Shown in pieces: positions 62,236-64,000 of a stretch of DNA of 64,000 nt. The position numbers were made by a program, and so were the translations under genes. The notes under the pieces are model-generated. The model saw only the letters and a list, made by a program, of their open reading frames with translations, searched no databases and was not told the DNA's origin. Source of the DNA: Candidatus Pantoea gossypiicola. GTDB lineage: Bacteria; Pseudomonadota; Gammaproteobacteria; Enterobacterales; Enterobacteriaceae. How positions within the stretch are numbered: the stretch's first letter is position 1; the number at the start of each line of letters is the position of its first letter. The DNA lies in the NCBI RefSeq assembly GCF_008632075.1, contig NZ_VWVM01000001.1, positions 1-64,000 of the forward strand. Reading direction: 5' to 3'.

Positions 62236-63249
62236 CTACCTGAACCCATCCGGGTTCTTACTCTGCCAGTTCCACGTGTCACACATCATCTCATCGATGC
62301 CGCGCGTCACGCGCCAATCAAGCTCACGGTTCGCCAGGGACGCATCGGCCCAGAACGCAGGCAGGTCGCCGTCACGGCGCGGCTTGATCTCAAAGGGGAT
62401 CGCCTTGCCGGAAGCCTGCTCAAACGCCTTGATCATCTCCAGCACGGAGAAGCCTTTGCCGCCGCCCAGATTGAAGGCAGTGTAACCTTCAACTTTGTTC
62501 AGATGGTCCAGCGCTTTCAGGTGCCCTTCCGCCAGGTCAACCACGTGGATGTAGTCACGCAGACAGGTTCCGTCTGGCGTATCGTAATCGCCACCAAACA
62601 CGCCCAGCTTCTCCAGACGACCAATCGCGACCTGCGCGATATAGGGCAGCAGGTTGTTCGGGATGCCAGTCGGGTCTTCACCGATTTCGCCAGACTCGTG
62701 CGCGCCAACCGGGTTGAAGTAACGCAGGGCAATCGCTTTAAACTTCGGCTCTGCTTTGGCGAAGTCGCGCATGACGAATTCGGTCATCAGCTTGGAGGTG
62801 CCGTACGGACTGGTGGTGCCACCAATTGGCGTAGTCTCAACGTAAGGAACCGGTGCATCTGCGCCGTAGACGGTCGCTGATGAGCTAAAGATGAAGTTCC
62901 AGACACCGGCATCACGCATCTCTTCCAGCAGTACGACAGTACCCGCCACGTTATTCTCGTAGTACTCCAGCGGCATACGCGTCGATTCCCCCACCGCTTT
63001 AAGCGCTGCGAAGTGAATAACGGCTGAAATGCTGTTGGCTGCGAACAGGTCACGCAGACAGGCGCGGTCACGGATATCGCCCTCAACGAAGGTCGCTTTT
63101 TTACCCGCCAGTTTCTCCACGCGGTTAATGGCTTCGCGTGAGGCGTTGCAGAGGTTATCCAGAACCACAACATCATCACCGCGCTGCAACAGCGCCAGTA
63201 CCGTATGGGAGCCGATATAGCCTGCTCCGCCCGTGACTAAAATTGCCAT
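62236..63249 (-). CDS. galE: UDP-glucose 4-epimerase
   Basis: A 337-residue extended SDR that interconverts UDP-glucose and UDP-galactose. ILVTGGAGYIGSHTVLALL is the NAD motif, SSSATVYG and the catalytic YGTSKLMTE follow. The ATG at 63249 is chosen because AGGAG lies five bases before it; the TTG at 63264 overlaps the ribosome-binding site. It is placed beside the O-antigen locus rather than in a gal operon. Confidence 0.97.
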   Translation of the reverse strand: MAILVTGGAGYIGSHTVLALLQRGDDVVVLDNLCNASREAINRVEKLAGKKATFVEGDIRDRACLRDLFAANSISAVIHFAALKAVGESTRMPLEYYENNVAGTVVLLEEMRDAGVWNFIFSSSATVYGADAPVPYVETTPIGGTTSPYGTSKLMTEFVMRDFAKAEPKFKAIALRYFNPVGAHESGEIGEDPTGIPNNLLPYIAQVAIGRLEKLGVFGGDYDTPDGTCLRDYIHVVDLAEGHLKALDHLNKVEGYTAFNLGGGKGFSVLEMIKAFEQASGKAIPFEIKPRRDGDLPAFWADASLANRELDWRVTRGIDEMMCDTWNWQSKNPDGFR

Positions 63250-63291
63250 GTGAGCTCCTTTCAATCTGCCGCGTATGACGCGGCGATTTAA

Positions 63292-64000
63292 TTACTTTTG
63301 TTTTGCGAGAATCGTCTGGATAGCTTCGCGGAAATCGCGACCCTGCGCGTTGTTACGCAGTCCGTAAGAGACGAACGCCTGCATGTAACCGAGTTTACGA
63401 CCGCAGTCGAAACTTTGACCGGTCAGCAGAGAAACATCAACGGTTTTATGCTTGCTCAGGCTGGCGATCGCATCGGTCAGCTGGATACGGCCCCAGGCGC
63501 CTGGCTCAGTGCGCTCCAGTTCCGCCCAGATATCAGCAGAAAGCACATAGCGGCCTACCGCAGCCAGATCAGAGTTCAGTCCGGTTGTATCTTCAGGCTT
63601 CTCGACGAAATCGGTAATGGTGCTGATGTCGCCAGGGTGATCGATCGGCTCTTCGGTAGTGATCACGGAGTACTCAGAAAGATCGGACGTCGGCATATGC
63701 TGCGCCAGGACCTGGCTGTGGCCGGTCTCTTCAAAACGGGCAACCATCGCAGCAAGGTTGTAACGCATGTGGTCAGCGGTAGAGTCATCCAGCAGAACGT
63801 CTGGCAGTACGACCACGAACGGGTTATCACCGATCATCGGGCGGGCACAAAGAATGGAGTGGCCCAGGCCCAGCGGCTGTGCCTGACGCACGTTCATGAT
63901 GGTTACGCCTGGCGGGCAGATAGACTGCACTTCGCTCAGCAGCTGACGCTTCACGCGCGCTTCAAGCAGCGCTTCCAGCTCATAGGTCGTGTCGAAGTGG
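63292..64000 (-). CDS. galF: GalF, UTP-glucose-1-phosphate uridylyltransferase-like subunit (5' end outside the window)
   Basis: The last 235 residues of a nucleotidyltransferase are visible; the start lies beyond position 64000. [51 protein letters not shown] and [13 protein letters not shown] match GalF more closely than GalU, notably the SEYSVITT stretch. GalF influences UDP-glucose supply and marks the upstream edge of O-antigen loci in Enterobacterales. Confidence 0.93.
   Translation of the reverse strand, partial: HFDTTYELEALLEARVKRQLLSEVQSICPPGVTIMNVRQAQPLGLGHSILCARPMIGDNPFVVVLPDVLLDDSTADHMRYNLAAMVARFEETGHSQVLAQHMPTSDLSEYSVITTEEPIDHPGDISTITDFVEKPEDTTGLNSDLAAVGRYVLSADIWAELERTEPGAWGRIQLTDAIASLSKHKTVDVSLLTGQSFDCGRKLGYMQAFVSYGLRNNAQGRDFREAIQTILAKQK

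Noticed and set aside
63270..63286. Terminator between galF and galE
   Set aside because: CCGCG-TATGA-CGCGG forms a short hairpin, but no T-run follows and it lies just before the galE ribosome-binding site, so I do not call it.

Overview
The window reads as chromosome of a gamma-proteobacterium of the order Enterobacterales, most like a Pantoea/Erwinia-type (Erwiniaceae) genome. Housekeeping proteins (TmaR, YeeA, SbcB, HisGDCBHAFI, Gnd, GalE, GalF) are near-collinear with the Escherichia coli tmaR(yeeX)-yeeA-dacD-sbcB-yeeZ-his-gnd-galF segment, but a large amount of accessory DNA sits between them. The genus is an inference from gene content and protein similarity recalled from family knowledge; no 16S or other typing gene is present.

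Layout. 1-1 kb: a ChpS/ChpB (MazEF-type) toxin-antitoxin pair. 1-9 kb: katG with a probable OxyR site, a flavin monooxygenase-like gene, an overlapping pair (fatty acid desaturase plus PhnD-like binding protein), a ketopantoate-reductase-like gene and an orphan LacI regulator. 9-12 kb: tmaR, yeeA and a dacD broken by what looks like a 25-base deletion. 12.5-14.2 kb: a small type VI secretion module (Tlde1-like effector, putative immunity protein, Hcp) next to a decayed tyrosine integrase. 14.4-15.8 kb: sbcB. 15.9-22 kb: the ygbN/otnI/otnC/otnK/ltnD operon with divergent regulator ygbI, for L-threonate or D-erythronate type four-carbon sugar acids. 22-28 kb: a putrescine-use cluster puuP-puuA / puuD-puuR-puuB lacking puuC and puuE.

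28-35.3 kb: a tight seven-gene, visibly AT-rich operon on the minus strand. It combines an FAD oxidoreductase, a short NAD epimerase-like protein, a TIM-barrel isomerase-like protein, a small multidrug-resistance-type carrier, two GT2 glycosyltransferases and a large GT-C-like membrane protein. It looks like an uncharacterised system that makes an undecaprenol-linked sugar and adds it to a surface glycan in the periplasm, and it is the best candidate here for something undescribed.

35.6-43.9 kb: yeeZ, then the complete histidine operon with its leader peptide (six His codons), attenuator and promoter. 44-46.7 kb: yeaK, an orphan basic-amino-acid binding protein and an aspartoacylase-like hydrolase. 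46.8-62 kb: gnd and an O-antigen locus read right to left from a JUMPstart/ops site: rmlBDAC (dTDP-L-rhamnose), Wzm/Wzt ABC exporter, a 1308-residue methyltransferase/coiled-coil/double-GT2 fusion, a COG5610-type HAD protein and two GT2 enzymes. There is no wzx, wzy or wzz, so an ABC-exported rhamnose-containing O-polysaccharide is the likely product. 62.2-64 kb: galE and the truncated start of galF.
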